Shown: positions 28,139 through 37,237, counted from the stretch's first letter. The stretch: 64,000 nucleotides of DNA from an uncultured bacterium (GCA_949299935.1 CASGCE010000034.1:31654-95653); one strand, 5' to 3'. Numbers and translations are program-made. Notes: a model not told the origin generated them from the sequence alone.

Positions 28139-29977
28139 ATGAAAAAAATTCTCATAACGTTTATAATATTCTTATTGTCAATATTTACTCACAACGTATT
28201 TGCTCAAAACACATACAAAATAACCGGGGCAAGCTTTGACACATCCAATTCAATGATTGTACTAAACATACCCGATGAACCAACAGAGCCCGTACTTAAT
28301 GAATTAAAAGTAATTTGCCTGGAAAATCCCACAAGGGCGTATTTTGACATTTCAGACTCAATCTTAGTCCTACCGAAACAAAATTGGAAGTTCAGTACCA
28401 AAGGTATAAATGAGATTAAAATAAACCAATTCAGCACTAACCCTGATGTAGTTCGTGTTGTAATATATTATGATAATGATTTTAATCCGGCGAATCTTAA
28501 ATTTTTAAGAATAAAAAATAACATTATAATAAAATTAAAAGACACTATTCGACAGGATGAATATTTTCACAGAACCTATCGAGATGAACACTCCTCCTCA
28601 AGTGATTTTTATGAATACTTAAATGTTGAAGTACAGGATGAGAGTCAAAAAGATTCAATAACAACACAAATTCAACAAGCATTTAACACCACATTACAAC
28701 AAACACCCAAAATGGACACCCCTAATCTTGTAAAAAAAGACTTAAAATTAAACACTAAATACTACATAAGTCGGATTACACCAAGACCAAACGGGGTATT
28801 ATTAAGCGGTTTCGGTTCAGTTACAATAGAAAAACCTATGGTTTTACAAAATCCGTTAAGGATTGTATATGACATTCCAAACACTCTTGTTAACCGCGAA
28901 GTAAGAAATAGTGAATATCAAATTAATGAAACCGATACTGTTAAGATAGGGCAATTTGAAGTAAACAAGGCTCGTATAGTAATAACAACACCTGATGTTA
29001 CAAAATATATTCCGGTTTATTCGACCGACAATCAATCATTATTAATCGCCAATTTGAACAAACTGGATCACAGAGCACTATTTTCTAACATAAGTGACAT
29101 AATTTCTTATAATATAGAAAAAACAAATGCACAAAAAAATTCCATGATACTATCCTTTAATCATCCTATTGTTCATGGCATTGACAGGACAAATACCCGG
29201 CTGGTGGTATACCTGTACAACGTTTCCAGATACAATGAAGACACCTTTGAAGATATCTATAAAAATACATTTTTCACAAATTCCAGTATAGAATTACTGC
29301 CGGGGATAGGCATGAAGCTTACCATACCTACAGAACCTGATACTTTTATAAATACATATCTGGGAGCAGACAGTAAAACCTTGAAAATTGAAGTACTGTC
29401 CCCAAAAAAGAGCAAATCCCCGTTTATATCACAAAATCCCGGCAGCAAAAAAATTATTCTTGACCCCGGTCACGGCGGGTCTGATGTCGGGGCAATACGT
29501 GATGACATAACTGAAAAAGAGATAACTCTTGACGTAGCAAAACGTGTCAAAAACTTATTAGAGAAGAAAGGTTACATAGTAGAAATGACCCGTGAAACCG
29601 ATGAAACTGTGTCACTTCAAGACAGAGTTGCCTTTAGTGAAGAAATAAATCCGGATATTTTTGTAAGTATACATGTAAATTCGAGTGAAAAACCTGAAAT
29701 AATGGGTTTAGAAACACATTATTATCACCAGGAAAGTATGTCTTTAGCACAAAGTGTACACGCATCTTTGGCAAGTAATATAAAAAGTAAAAATCGCGGA
29801 TTGTTCAAATCTAAATTTTATGTTATAAATCATACTACGGCTCCTGCAATATTAGTCGAAATAGGATTTATATCGAATACAGATGAAAGAGCTGAACTAA
29901 TAAGCGAAAAACGTAAACAAGCTACGGCGAAAGCGATTGCAGAAGGAGTGGAGAACTATTTTAAAGATAACAAATGA
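28139..29977 (+). CDS. amiC: N-acetylmuramoyl-L-alanine amidase with AMIN domains
   Basis: Cleaves the amide between MurNAc and L-Ala to split septal peptidoglycan; secreted. 612 residues: signal peptide 1-22 (cleavage after VFA), two or three beta-rich AMIN-type modules (about 25-430), then an Amidase_3 domain. Zinc ligands are visible as His in LDPGHGG, Glu in EKEITLDVAKR and His in FVSIHVNSS, and the catalytic Glu in ILVEIGFISN. A TATAAT lies at about 28124. Its end overlaps murI. Confidence 0.93.
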   Translation: MKKILITFIIFLLSIFTHNVFAQNTYKITGASFDTSNSMIVLNIPDEPTEPVLNELKVICLENPTRAYFDISDSILVLPKQNWKFSTKGINEIKINQFSTNPDVVRVVIYYDNDFNPANLKFLRIKNNIIIKLKDTIRQDEYFHRTYRDEHSSSSDFYEYLNVEVQDESQKDSITTQIQQAFNTTLQQTPKMDTPNLVKKDLKLNTKYYISRITPRPNGVLLSGFGSVTIEKPMVLQNPLRIVYDIPNTLVNREVRNSEYQINETDTVKIGQFEVNKARIVITTPDVTKYIPVYSTDNQSLLIANLNKLDHRALFSNISDIISYNIEKTNAQKNSMILSFNHPIVHGIDRTNTRLVVYLYNVSRYNEDTFEDIYKNTFFTNSSIELLPGIGMKLTIPTEPDTFINTYLGADSKTLKIEVLSPKKSKSPFISQNPGSKKIILDPGHGGSDVGAIRDDITEKEITLDVAKRVKNLLEKKGYIVEMTRETDETVSLQDRVAFSEEINPDIFVSIHVNSSEKPEIMGLETHYYHQESMSLAQSVHASLASNIKSKNRGLFKSKFYVINHTTAPAILVEIGFISNTDERAELISEKRKQATAKAIAEGVENYFKDNK

Positions 29978-30755
29978 AGGTCCAATAGCTTTTTTCGACT
30001 CCGGTGTAGGAGGATTAACCGTATATGCAAAGCTAAAAGAGCTTCTTCCAAATGAAAAATACATATATTTCGGAGATACAAAGCACATGCCTTATGGCGA
30101 AAAAACTAAAAATGAGCTGCTTGAGTATGCAGGTAACATTTTAGATTTTTTCATTAAACAAAACGCAAAAGCCGTAATCATGGCTTGCAACACAACCTCC
30201 TCAACAATTTACGATGATATTAAAAATAAATATGACTTAAAAATATATCCCATAGTACAATCCGTTGCCGATATCTTAAGTAACTTACCCATAAATAAAC
30301 TTGGTATTTTGGCAACACATGCGACAGTAAAGTCAAATGCTTATAAAAAAGAAATCCAAAAACATAATCCCGCTATTGAGGTTATACAAATAGCTTGCCC
30401 CGAATGGGTAAAGATTGTTGAAGAAAACAAACTTGATCAACCGCAAAGTATTATATTAGTAAAGGAGAAACTTGACGAAATATTGAAATATAATCCTGAA
30501 AAAATAGTACTTGGTTGCACGCATTACCCTTTTTTAATCGATATTATTAAAAAATTTGTACCTGAAGAAATGCTCATAGATCCGGCAATTTATTTTGCAA
30601 AATACATAAAAGAAGATTTACAAAAAAATAATTTAATTAAAAATAACCGGAGATACGAACAAATATACGTAAGCTCAAATCCTGAAATTTTCCGAAAATC
30701 AGCCCAAAGATTTTATCAAATTAAAAATTCACCTGAATTAGTTGTTTTTAATTAA
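29937..30755 (+). CDS. murI: Glutamate racemase
   Basis: Makes D-glutamate for peptidoglycan. The catalytic cysteines are in MACNTTSST and LGCTHYP, and the N-terminal substrate loop is FFDSGVGGLTVY. The reading begins inside the amidase gene. The start is unsure: TTG at 29937 gives 272 residues, while ATT at 29958 has AAGGAG nine bases upstream and gives the more usual N-terminus. It overlaps the amidase gene by up to 41 nt, so the two are one wall operon. Confidence 0.93.
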   Translation: MQKEWRTILKITNEGPIAFFDSGVGGLTVYAKLKELLPNEKYIYFGDTKHMPYGEKTKNELLEYAGNILDFFIKQNAKAVIMACNTTSSTIYDDIKNKYDLKIYPIVQSVADILSNLPINKLGILATHATVKSNAYKKEIQKHNPAIEVIQIACPEWVKIVEENKLDQPQSIILVKEKLDEILKYNPEKIVLGCTHYPFLIDIIKKFVPEEMLIDPAIYFAKYIKEDLQKNNLIKNNRRYEQIYVSSNPEIFRKSAQRFYQIKNSPELVVFN

Positions 30756-31712
30756 TTCAAGACAATCCTGATAAGTTTCAACAACCACTATCCCCTCTGA
30801 TTTATGTAGATTGTCATTTGTAACATTTAATATGGTATTGTTCTGTTTAACGGCATAAACCTTTATACCCAGCTTAATTGCTTCATAAACCGGAGTACAA
30901 CCAAGACAATTATGTGGAATAACAAGATAATCAACCATAGAAACATTAACCTCATTACCAATTATCGGTGCATTAGAAAGTCCCAATAAAATACAAGGCA
31001 AAAATGTAGGCGTAATGTACTCTGAAGCAACCTTAGGATTAACGATATCAGCAGATATTGAGTAATCTGCAAAAGCAGGCGAGTGAGCACAAGGAACTTT
31101 AAATTCTTTTGAAATATAATGAGATAAAATAGCTTCAACACCGCCAACAGGATCAATTCCGATACCGTTTGCATATTCGGTATTATCTTTTTCGGGATCA
31201 TCAAACATGCATACAATTGCAATGGCATCTGCTCCTTTCTTCAAAAGTCTTTCCGCAGAATTTTTAAGGGTTTCAATATTTTCGACTTTTCCAACAGAAG
31301 CTCCAAACTCATTGATATAAAACTCCACACCGACAGGAAATTCCGTAATCTCATACCCAATTATGTCAATATCATAAACTGTTTTAACAGCATTTATTGT
31401 GTTTATATGAATATTCAAAACCTCTTTAGGTACGGACTTATCAAAAACTACACCGATTTTGTTGTTAAAAGAAGTTCTTAAACCAATTTCACCTTTGAAA
31501 AATGAATCTAAAGTATATCCTTCAACATAAAGCATGTTGTCGGTTATTCCGGAGAACCCGCCGGCATTAACAACATTAGGATTTACTATGAGCTTAGAAC
31601 ATAGAGCAAATTTTCTTGCCCAGCTGCTTGCATCACCTGCATAACCACCAACTGATGCACCAATCCCGGTTGGTACTATAAATGCTCCTAATTTTTCCCC
31701 TGTCCTAAGCAT
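30738..31712 (-). CDS. DUF3326 family protein
   Basis: 324 residues matching the DUF3326 family, common in cyanobacteria and of unknown function. Characteristic runs are AFIVPTGIGASVGGYAGDA, VNAGGFSGITDNMLYVEGY, GIGIDPVGGVEA and VIPHNCLGCTP with a Cys pair near residue 260-270. It is convergent with murI, overlapping it by 18 nt at the 3' ends. TAAAAT ends six bases before the ATG. Function cannot be inferred. Confidence 0.85.
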   Translation of the reverse strand: MLRTGEKLGAFIVPTGIGASVGGYAGDASSWARKFALCSKLIVNPNVVNAGGFSGITDNMLYVEGYTLDSFFKGEIGLRTSFNNKIGVVFDKSVPKEVLNIHINTINAVKTVYDIDIIGYEITEFPVGVEFYINEFGASVGKVENIETLKNSAERLLKKGADAIAIVCMFDDPEKDNTEYANGIGIDPVGGVEAILSHYISKEFKVPCAHSPAFADYSISADIVNPKVASEYITPTFLPCILLGLSNAPIIGNEVNVSMVDYLVIPHNCLGCTPVYEAIKLGIKVYAVKQNNTILNVTNDNLHKSEGIVVVETYQDCLELIKNN

Positions 31713-31743
31713 AAAATAATTTTACAACAAAAAATTAAATAAT

Positions 31744-32463
31744 TTACCAAGGATAATTTTCAGGTATAGTCCACCCGCTAACTTCTATCAACTTACCACA
31801 AAGAAAATTTTTATAAGAGTCGGTATTTTCCTTATTACAAGCATATCTACTACTGCCATTAATCAAAGTATACTCATCCTCAGCTGAATAACCGCAAAAT
31901 TTTACTCTAAATGGATTACCCTTTTTTGCAGGATCTATATTTTTGTACACATCAAAAACAAATATATCACGACCCACCTTATTGGGCTTTTGTACTCCAT
32001 TTATATCCGCCAAACACCATATATAATTGGCAGGTACATTGGCAAAAAATGAAAATATTACACCGTTGTTCAATAACATAAAATTTGTTATAATACCACT
32101 GTTTCTGCTAGGATTACTTGCTGCAGGAAGAATAACATAATCACTTAATTCACTCTGCTGCATTAATTTTGCCGATTTAAAATATGGTAAATAATATTTT
32201 CTGATGAAAGGCTCAATAATCTCAAAGCTGTATGATCCAACTTGCGGGAATTCCCACGTAGACATAGGTCCGTTATCAACTTCCGAAAAACGCACGGCAT
32301 TATTAAGATCTGCATATACCTTTTTTAGTTGTACAACTGTTTGTTTTTTCTGATAATTTGTAACAAGCGTTGGTATTGTCAATGCCGAAACTATACCAAC
32401 AATGCCAAGGACTATCAATACTTCCGCTAAAGTAAACCCCTTTTTTGAACTATAATTCTTCAT
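31744..32463 (-). CDS. Type IV pilin-like protein (intact)
   Basis: 239 residues starting MKNYSSKKGFTLAEVLIVLG, the prepilin leader, cleavage site and helix; an open frame extends to 32481. The mature part has the WCLADINGVQKPNKVGRDIF motif that also occurs in the broken copy at 11559, so the two are paralogous. These pilins are mid-sized and end in WTIPENYPW, with cysteines that may pair. TATAAT ends six bases before the ATG. Just upstream is the G9 leader described below. Confidence 0.85.
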   Translation of the reverse strand: MKNYSSKKGFTLAEVLIVLGIVGIVSALTIPTLVTNYQKKQTVVQLKKVYADLNNAVRFSEVDNGPMSTWEFPQVGSYSFEIIEPFIRKYYLPYFKSAKLMQQSELSDYVILPAASNPSRNSGIITNFMLLNNGVIFSFFANVPANYIWCLADINGVQKPNKVGRDIFVFDVYKNIDPAKKGNPFRVKFCGYSAEDEYTLINGSSRYACNKENTDSYKNFLCGKLIEVSGWTIPENYPW

Positions 32464-32516
32464 ATTAGAATTATAGCACATAGTGTCAGTTAGGTTAAAA
32501 CCCTTGCTATTTCCAC

Positions 32517-32561
32517 TTAGAGGAGTCGCCCCCCCCCGTTACTTCCGCACGCACGCAACAT
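32517..32561 (-). CDS. Leader peptide with G9 tract upstream of the pilin-like gene
   Basis: ATG at 32561, with an optimal AAGGAGG eight bases upstream (32576-32570), reads MLRACGSNGGGRLL and stops. The three Gly codons are part of a run of nine G (32537-32529), unusual in such an AT-rich genome. If the run had ten or seven G the frame would enter the pilin frame (...GATPLSGNSKGFNLTD). A phase-variable switch or leader-peptide control is possible; it is inference. Confidence 0.45.
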   Translation of the reverse strand: MLRACGSNGGGRLL

Positions 32562-32617
32562 CCGTATATCCTCCTTATGCAAAGTCAGTATATCATATCT
32601 GCAAATTTATTGCAAAT

Positions 32618-32645
32618 AAAAAGCGGATTTATATCCGCTTTTTAT
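32618..32645. terminator. Hairpin terminator of the 32668 gene
   Basis: AAAAAGCGGAT (32618-32628) and ATCCGCTTTTT (32633-32643) form an 11-bp stem around a 4-nt loop, with A and T tracts on either side. Confidence 0.8.
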
Positions 32646-32667
32646 GTTATAACCGCATATACTCACA

Positions 32668-33060
32668 TTATTGGCCAACACTGCCATATGAAAAATCATT
32701 TTTAATATTTGTTTGCAATAACTTAGTCCAAGTATTTTCGAAAGAAGTTATCTCGTTTAACTTTGTTTCCAAACTATTTTTCTCTATTTCAAGTTCAGAT
32801 TCCCAAGCCTCAAGAGAGGATAATTCAAACTCGTGGTCATTCTCGTATTGTTCAACAATAACCATATATTCATCAGTTCCGTAGCCATAATCAGGATCAT
32901 AATATGCATCCTGTAACTTTTGATTATATTGCTGTTGAAGCTCCGCACTTTTTCTTGACGCAGAAACCATATCGAACATAACGCTTGATAACTGCTCGTT
33001 AATTGCTGATTTTTGTTTTGTGTACATTAACAATGTTTCATGAATGTTTGAAATAGCCAT
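32668..33060 (-). CDS. Coiled-coil hypothetical protein
   Basis: 130 residues. An N-terminal helix (MAISNIHETLLMYTKQKSAI) is followed by Gln/Glu-rich helical runs (LQQQYNQKLQDAYYD, then LEAWESELEIEKNSLETKL) and a YGTDEYM turn. It resembles in general composition the coiled-coil gene on the other side of clpP (33955) and the large coiled-coil protein at 40630, so they may be a family of structural proteins. No domain recognised. Confidence 0.65.
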   Translation of the reverse strand: MAISNIHETLLMYTKQKSAINEQLSSVMFDMVSASRKSAELQQQYNQKLQDAYYDPDYGYGTDEYMVIVEQYENDHEFELSSLEAWESELEIEKNSLETKLNEITSFENTWTKLLQTNIKNDFSYGSVGQ

Positions 33061-33173
33061 CGCTCTATCCTCTTATTTTTATCTCTTATATATATTAAAA
33101 AATCTGAAGTCATGTAATTTCAAAAAGGATTCATATTGTTACATTTGTTAACATGGCAAAATACACTACCCGA

Positions 33174-33203
33174 GTGACAATTTTTTAAAATTTATGATAT
33201 AAT
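33174..33203 (+). promoter_or_regulatory. Promoter of clpP
   Basis: GTGACA (33174-33179) and TATAAT (33198-33203) are 18 nt apart. The ATG with its AGGAGAG ribosome binding site lies 23 bp downstream. Confidence 0.65.
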
Positions 33204-33226
33204 AAAACTATATTAGGAGAGATAAT

Positions 33227-33841
33227 ATGGATCAAGAAACATACTTTAAAATTATGGGTTATGTCCCGACAGTAATAGAAGCCTCCTCCAGAGGCGAACG
33301 TTCATTTGATATATTTTCAAGGTTATTACGAGAAAGAATTATATTTTTAGGAACAGAAATTGATGATGAAGTAGCCAATTCAATAGTAGCACAGTTACTG
33401 CTGTTAGACAGTGAAAATCCTGAAAAAGATATCATGTTATACATAAACAGCCCCGGCGGAGTAATAACGGCAGGTATGGCTATCTACGATACAATGCAAT
33501 TGATTAAGGCTGATGTTTCAACAATTTGTCTTGGAGATGCCGCTTCGATGGGGGCATTTCTACTCAGTTCCGGGGCGAAAGGTAAGAGAATGGCATTGCC
33601 AAATTCAAGAGTAATGATACACCAGCCCTTGGGTGGTGCTAAAGGTCAAGCTACTGATATTGAAATTGAAGCTAAAGAAATTTTGAGAATGAAAGATATG
33701 CTGATAAGTATTATGGCAGAAAATTCCGGACAACCCTATGAAAAAGTTAAAGAAGATTGCGAACGTGATCACTTTTTAACAGCCAAAGAAGCTCTGGAAT
33801 ACGGGCTTATCGATAAGATTATAACCCGTGACGGGAGATAG
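33227..33841 (+). CDS. clpP: ATP-dependent Clp protease proteolytic subunit
   Basis: Serine peptidase barrel that degrades unfolded proteins handed over by ClpX/ClpA chaperones. 204 residues. The catalytic Ser is in [14 protein letters not shown], His in [12 protein letters not shown] and Asp in the following [19 protein letters not shown]. clpX is not adjacent. A terminator follows, so it is a single-gene unit. Confidence 0.97.
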   Translation: MDQETYFKIMGYVPTVIEASSRGERSFDIFSRLLRERIIFLGTEIDDEVANSIVAQLLLLDSENPEKDIMLYINSPGGVITAGMAIYDTMQLIKADVSTICLGDAASMGAFLLSSGAKGKRMALPNSRVMIHQPLGGAKGQATDIEIEAKEILRMKDMLISIMAENSGQPYEKVKEDCERDHFLTAKEALEYGLIDKIITRDGR

Positions 33842-33870
33842 CTTCGTAACAAAACTTAACAAAACCTTCA

Positions 33871-33904
33871 AAAACATGCAATTGCTAAGCGTTGCATGTT
33901 TTTA
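33871..33904 (+). terminator. Rho-independent terminator after clpP
   Basis: AAAACATGCAA (33871-33881) and TTGCATGTTTT (33892-33902) form an 11-bp stem with a 10-nt loop and a short T run. Confidence 0.8.
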
Positions 33905-33954
33905 TATATTTGTAAAGGTTACAAAAAGGTTAGTTTTAGGTAGGAGTAACGACG

Positions 33955-34473
33955 ATGGCTATTTTAATGTTTATCGCTCGAAAACATGACTTAATTAGTC
34001 AGCAGTATAAATACCAGGCAAGGCTGCAGGAACTTACAAGAAAAATAAGTGACATGCAACAATATGCCGCAAATATTGCTGACGGATCAGTTTCAATTTA
34101 TGATATGATGAATACTCCAAGCTCAATGTTTGGAAGAACATTGATGTATATGAATTATTCGCATAACATGGCTATTCAAAATTCTCAAGCAAATTTTATG
34201 AATATGCAGCCGATTTTAGCACAACAGATGGCACAAATGGATCCAAATTCACAAATGATGTACCAGCAATGGATTCAACAAAGTTTGTATAATCAAGAGC
34301 GTGAAAGAATAGCAAAAATTGAAGCTAAATTGTTAAATCAGCAAGAAAAGGAAATGATGCAAGAGAAACAAAAAATCGAAGCTCAATTAAAAATGATTGA
34401 ACAAGAGCTTGAAAGTGTAAAACAAGCTGAAGAAGCAGGCATTAAGGCTTTTGCACCTAAATATACAGCATAA
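33955..34473 (+). CDS. Gln/Met-rich coiled-coil hypothetical protein
   Basis: 172 residues. It starts MAILMFIARKHDLISQQ. It contains a Met-rich middle (MNMQPILAQQMAQMDPNSQM) and a strongly predicted coiled coil (LLNQQEKEMMQEKQKIEAQL then MIEQELESVKQAEEAG). No signal peptide or catalytic motif. It lies downstream of clpP but behind the clpP terminator, with its own ribosome binding site (TAGGAG). Function unknown. Confidence 0.65.
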   Translation: MAILMFIARKHDLISQQYKYQARLQELTRKISDMQQYAANIADGSVSIYDMMNTPSSMFGRTLMYMNYSHNMAIQNSQANFMNMQPILAQQMAQMDPNSQMMYQQWIQQSLYNQERERIAKIEAKLLNQQEKEMMQEKQKIEAQLKMIEQELESVKQAEEAGIKAFAPKYTA

Positions 34474-34514
34474 TGATTTAACTAAAACAAAATTTAATCC
34501 TTAAATTAACCTTT

Positions 34515-34542
34515 AAGGACTCACTTAAATGTGGGTCCTTTT
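34515..34542 (+). terminator. Rho-independent terminator after the 33955 gene
   Basis: AAGGACTCAC (34515-34524) pairs with GTGGGTCCTT (34531-34540) with one G-T wobble, then T-rich sequence. It abuts the end of the convergent 5-formyl-THF cyclo-ligase gene. Confidence 0.75.
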
Positions 34543-35048
34543 CACATATATAACACTTTGTCAACTCTTACATCCAACTGATCGTGCGGAAGTTTTGGCA
34601 CAAATAATTGTTTAGGGACAACAACAAGCTTAAAAGCATTTTTGCAAGATGGCAAAAACCTGTCATAAAACCCTCCGCCATAACCTATACGAAAACCATC
34701 ACTGTCAGCCATAAGCGCGGGAACAATAACCATCTCTAGCAAGTTTGGATTCACCGGAGATGAGCAAGGTTCCATAATATTCAAACCGGATTTTTCAAGT
34801 TTATCACACAACGGACATACCAGAATTTCATTGCCACAAATCTTAGGTAAATAAAAATTTTTATTATCACTAAATAGGTCTCTTAAATCAATTTCATATT
34901 TTGTCGGATAAAAAAGCATGACATTTTTAGAACAAATATAATGTTCCTCTTGACGAATTTGAGCACAAAATTTTTCACTCAATTCAGTAATATTAAGCTT
35001 TTTTCTTAGCTCTTTAGCATATACTCTATAGTCGATTTTACACTTCAT
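34542..35048 (-). CDS. 5-formyltetrahydrofolate cyclo-ligase family protein
   Basis: Probable ATP-dependent conversion of 5-formyl- to 5,10-methenyl-THF. The ATG at 35048 (MKCKIDYRVYAKEL) is chosen because the longer frame runs into the divergent btuR gene. 168 residues, a little short for the family (about 180-200). MLFYPTKYEIDLRDL and the C-terminal RIGYGGGFYDRFL that binds substrate are present. Good family match, function inferred from family. Confidence 0.88.
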   Translation of the reverse strand: MKCKIDYRVYAKELRKKLNITELSEKFCAQIRQEEHYICSKNVMLFYPTKYEIDLRDLFSDNKNFYLPKICGNEILVCPLCDKLEKSGLNIMEPCSSPVNPNLLEMVIVPALMADSDGFRIGYGGGFYDRFLPSCKNAFKLVVVPKQLFVPKLPHDQLDVRVDKVLYM

Positions 35049-35072
35049 TTTTTTAATATATAATAAATTCAA

Positions 35073-35651
35073 ATGGTTGACAAATGCGAAAATAAATTGA
35101 TAAATCCAAACTGGGCACAACACGGTTACATACAAGTATATACAGGTAACGGCAAGGGAAAAACTACCGCCTCTTTAGGTCTTGCAATGCGGGCACTCGG
35201 AAGATGCTGGAAAGTGCTCATTATAATGTTTACAAAAGGTGGCGATAACTACGGAGAACTTAATTCTTTTATGAACTTGGCACCGGCAATTAAAGACAAT
35301 TTAAAAATAATTCAAGCAGGATTAGACAGAATTGTTTACAAAAATAATGAAACGGAAGATGATATAAAAGAAATAAAAAAGGGTTGGGAATTAGCAAAAA
35401 ATGCCATAAGAGGTGACGAGTACCAACTCATAATACTGGACGAGGCAAATATTGCAATAGATATGGGTATTTTGGACGTAGATGAAGTAGTCGAAGTCTT
35501 AAAAAACAAACCTGAAGAAATGGAAATAGTCTTGACAGGCCGCAACGCACACAAAAAAATTATAGATATTGCTCACTTGGTATCAGAAATCAAACCCGTT
35601 AAACACTATTGGGATACAGGAATTGTAGCAAGAAAAGGCATTGAATACTAA
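35073..35651 (+). CDS. btuR: Cob(I)alamin adenosyltransferase (BtuR/CobA type), copy 1
   Basis: Adenosylates cob(I)alamin to make adenosylcobalamin. 192 residues. The P-loop GNGKGKTTASLGLAMRALG is near residues 25-43, LIILDEANIAIDMG lies centrally, and EIVLTGRNAHKK and the end KHYWDTGIVARKGIEY are typical. TATAAT ends eight bases before the ATG without a ribosome binding site. A second copy lies at 42875. No corrin-ring synthesis genes are in the window, so it probably serves corrinoid salvage. Confidence 0.94.
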   Translation: MVDKCENKLINPNWAQHGYIQVYTGNGKGKTTASLGLAMRALGRCWKVLIIMFTKGGDNYGELNSFMNLAPAIKDNLKIIQAGLDRIVYKNNETEDDIKEIKKGWELAKNAIRGDEYQLIILDEANIAIDMGILDVDEVVEVLKNKPEEMEIVLTGRNAHKKIIDIAHLVSEIKPVKHYWDTGIVARKGIEY

Positions 35652-35656
35652 ACTTC

Positions 35657-35830
35657 TTAAGCACTTCTGCGCATTAAATCTGAAATTTTTATATCTTTAG
35701 ACGCCTTCAAAACCAACTTCCGGGGTTTTTCAGCAGGAGTTTCTGTTTTGAATTGGCATAAACCGACTTTTCTGTCGTTGCACTCTTTTATCATAAATAT
35801 ATCTTTAAAAAAATTTATTATATCATTCAT
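35657..35830 (-). CDS. 57-residue hypothetical protein
   Basis: Open frame MNDIINFFKDIFMIKECND to LMRRSA with AGGAG eight bases before the ATG. Two short helices and a basic middle (KPRKLVLKASKDIK) are visible. It sits tail-to-tail with btuR. It is supported mainly by its ribosome binding site and good frame length. Unknown function. Confidence 0.5.
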   Translation of the reverse strand: MNDIINFFKDIFMIKECNDRKVGLCQFKTETPAEKPRKLVLKASKDIKISDLMRRSA

Positions 35831-35914
35831 GGGGAAATCTCCTATAACTTATATAATACATTAAAACTTTCAAATGTGCAAATTTCATTAAACTTTATGT
35901 TATATTATTGATAT

Positions 35915-36649
35915 ATGACACGGGATATACAAAATTTGAATAATCTTTATTATAAAACTTTAGATGAAAATTTTAACCAAGCTTTAACTTTTTTTGAAAA
36001 AGACACACCTTTAGAAAAACTATTTGAGATGCTGAAAAATGGTAATATTGTTCAAAAGCAAATATCCGCATTAAAGATTAACAATATATCAAATAAAAAT
36101 CAAGCAAAAATTCTTACTGATAACCTGACAGGCCAAGATGGCAAAATTCGGGAGGCAGTATCGCTGAAAATTTACGAATTAATAAATGAAAATCCTGAAA
36201 TTTCAAAATACTTTTATGAAGAATCCATCTACAACACCTTTTTAGATGCAATTATAGATGTCAATGCAAATGTTTGCCGTAATATAATTGCTGCACTAAA
36301 ATTATTGCAAAATAACGAAGAATTTTGTTTATACTTTAGCAAAAAATTAGTTCAAATAACACAAAATTATATTGACATAGTCAAAAAAACAGACTTTAAA
36401 GACGGTAAATACAAAATTAACAAAGAGGTATTTAAATTATACTGGTGCTTGGAGGCAATCTATGAATTTGTGAATTACATTGAAAGTGATAGCTTGAAGG
36501 GCATTTTATTGCAGACAAAGAATATTAATGAGTACACGATACGGGAAAAAACAGCAAAAATATTAACCAAAATTCACGATGATAGAGAGCTTTTAAAAAT
36601 ACGTGCCGAATTAAAAAAAGACAAAAATTACTATGTAAGACGTTTTTGA
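35915..36649 (+). CDS. HEAT-like helical repeat protein
   Basis: 244 residues, all helical, with repeated two-helix units (LFEMLKNGNIVQKQISALKI, DNLTGQDGKIREAVSLKIYE, DAIIDVNANVCRNIIAALKL) like HEAT repeats, ending with RAELKKDKNYYVRRF, the classic PBS-lyase-type terminal element. Related in style to the 15298 gene. TATTAT ends six bases before the ATG and no ribosome binding site is present, so it is probably leaderless. Function unknown. Confidence 0.7.
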   Translation: MTRDIQNLNNLYYKTLDENFNQALTFFEKDTPLEKLFEMLKNGNIVQKQISALKINNISNKNQAKILTDNLTGQDGKIREAVSLKIYELINENPEISKYFYEESIYNTFLDAIIDVNANVCRNIIAALKLLQNNEEFCLYFSKKLVQITQNYIDIVKKTDFKDGKYKINKEVFKLYWCLEAIYEFVNYIESDSLKGILLQTKNINEYTIREKTAKILTKIHDDRELLKIRAELKKDKNYYVRRF

Positions 36650-36781
36650 ATTATTTATACTATAGCAAGTGAAGTTTTGTTAAGTAAATTTTAATAATTT
36701 ACATGTAAGTAGGCAATTTTCAACACACGAAATTTTTTATATAAATACAAGGGGAATACAAAGTATATAGGAGTTATGACT

Positions 36782-36970
36782 ATGGCAAGAGTGTTAATTT
36801 CAATGCCCGAAAAATTTTTAGATGAAATAGATTCAGTGGCAACAAATGAAAATCGCACACGATCCGAATTAATTAGGGAAGCTCTAAGGACCTATATGCA
36901 TCGGGCACAAATAAGGAATAGTAGCAAAGCATCAACAAATGCAGAACTTTTAGAGGTACTTTTGGGTTAA
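36782..36970 (+). CDS. Ribbon-helix-helix (CopG-like) DNA-binding protein
   Basis: 62 residues from ATG 36782 (an upstream ATG at 36776 is too near GGAG). The beta strand ARVLISMPEKFLDEIDSV and the helix pair TRSELIREALRTYMHR are the ribbon-helix-helix fold. It ends STNAELLEVLLG, and the neighbour at 37003 ends QTNAKIVEALLS, so they are paralogous. Such proteins are often antitoxins, but no toxin gene is here. Confidence 0.8.
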   Translation: MARVLISMPEKFLDEIDSVATNENRTRSELIREALRTYMHRAQIRNSSKASTNAELLEVLLG

Positions 36971-37002
36971 AATATAAATCAGGTGAAAAGGAATAGGGGA
37001 AA

Positions 37003-37224
37003 ATGAAGGATTATGCAACAACAACTTTAGAGGAATATTTAGCACTGCCCAAAGACGGTTCTAATATTGTTTTAGCTTTACCGGCAAAAATTTTAAGAGA
37101 ACTGGATGCGGTTAAATATTCCAAAAATCGTTCAGAGCTTGTTTCAAAGACCTTGAAAAAATATTTAATAAACACACGGCAAGCACAAACGAATGCAAAG
37201 ATTGTTGAAGCACTATTAAGCTAA
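37003..37224 (+). CDS. Ribbon-helix-helix-like protein, paralogue of preceding gene
   Basis: 73 residues. The core SNIVLALPAKILRELDAVKY followed by NRSELVSKTLKKYL is the same fold as the preceding gene, after a longer N-terminal segment (MKDYATTTLEEYLALPKDG). Only 32 bp separates the two. Their shared C-terminal tail (TNA-x3-E-x-LL) suggests a common partner. A terminator follows. May form homo- or heterodimers binding a shared operator. Confidence 0.75.
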   Translation: MKDYATTTLEEYLALPKDGSNIVLALPAKILRELDAVKYSKNRSELVSKTLKKYLINTRQAQTNAKIVEALLS

Positions 37225-37237
37225 ACAAGTTAAAACA

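Noticed and set aside
32483..32884. Plus-strand open frame across the G9 leader and the coiled-coil gene
   Set aside because: It crosses a terminator hairpin and is antisense to two supported reading frames.
36776..37224. Toxin-antitoxin module
   Set aside because: Two ribbon-helix-helix proteins are present but no toxin gene is next to them.
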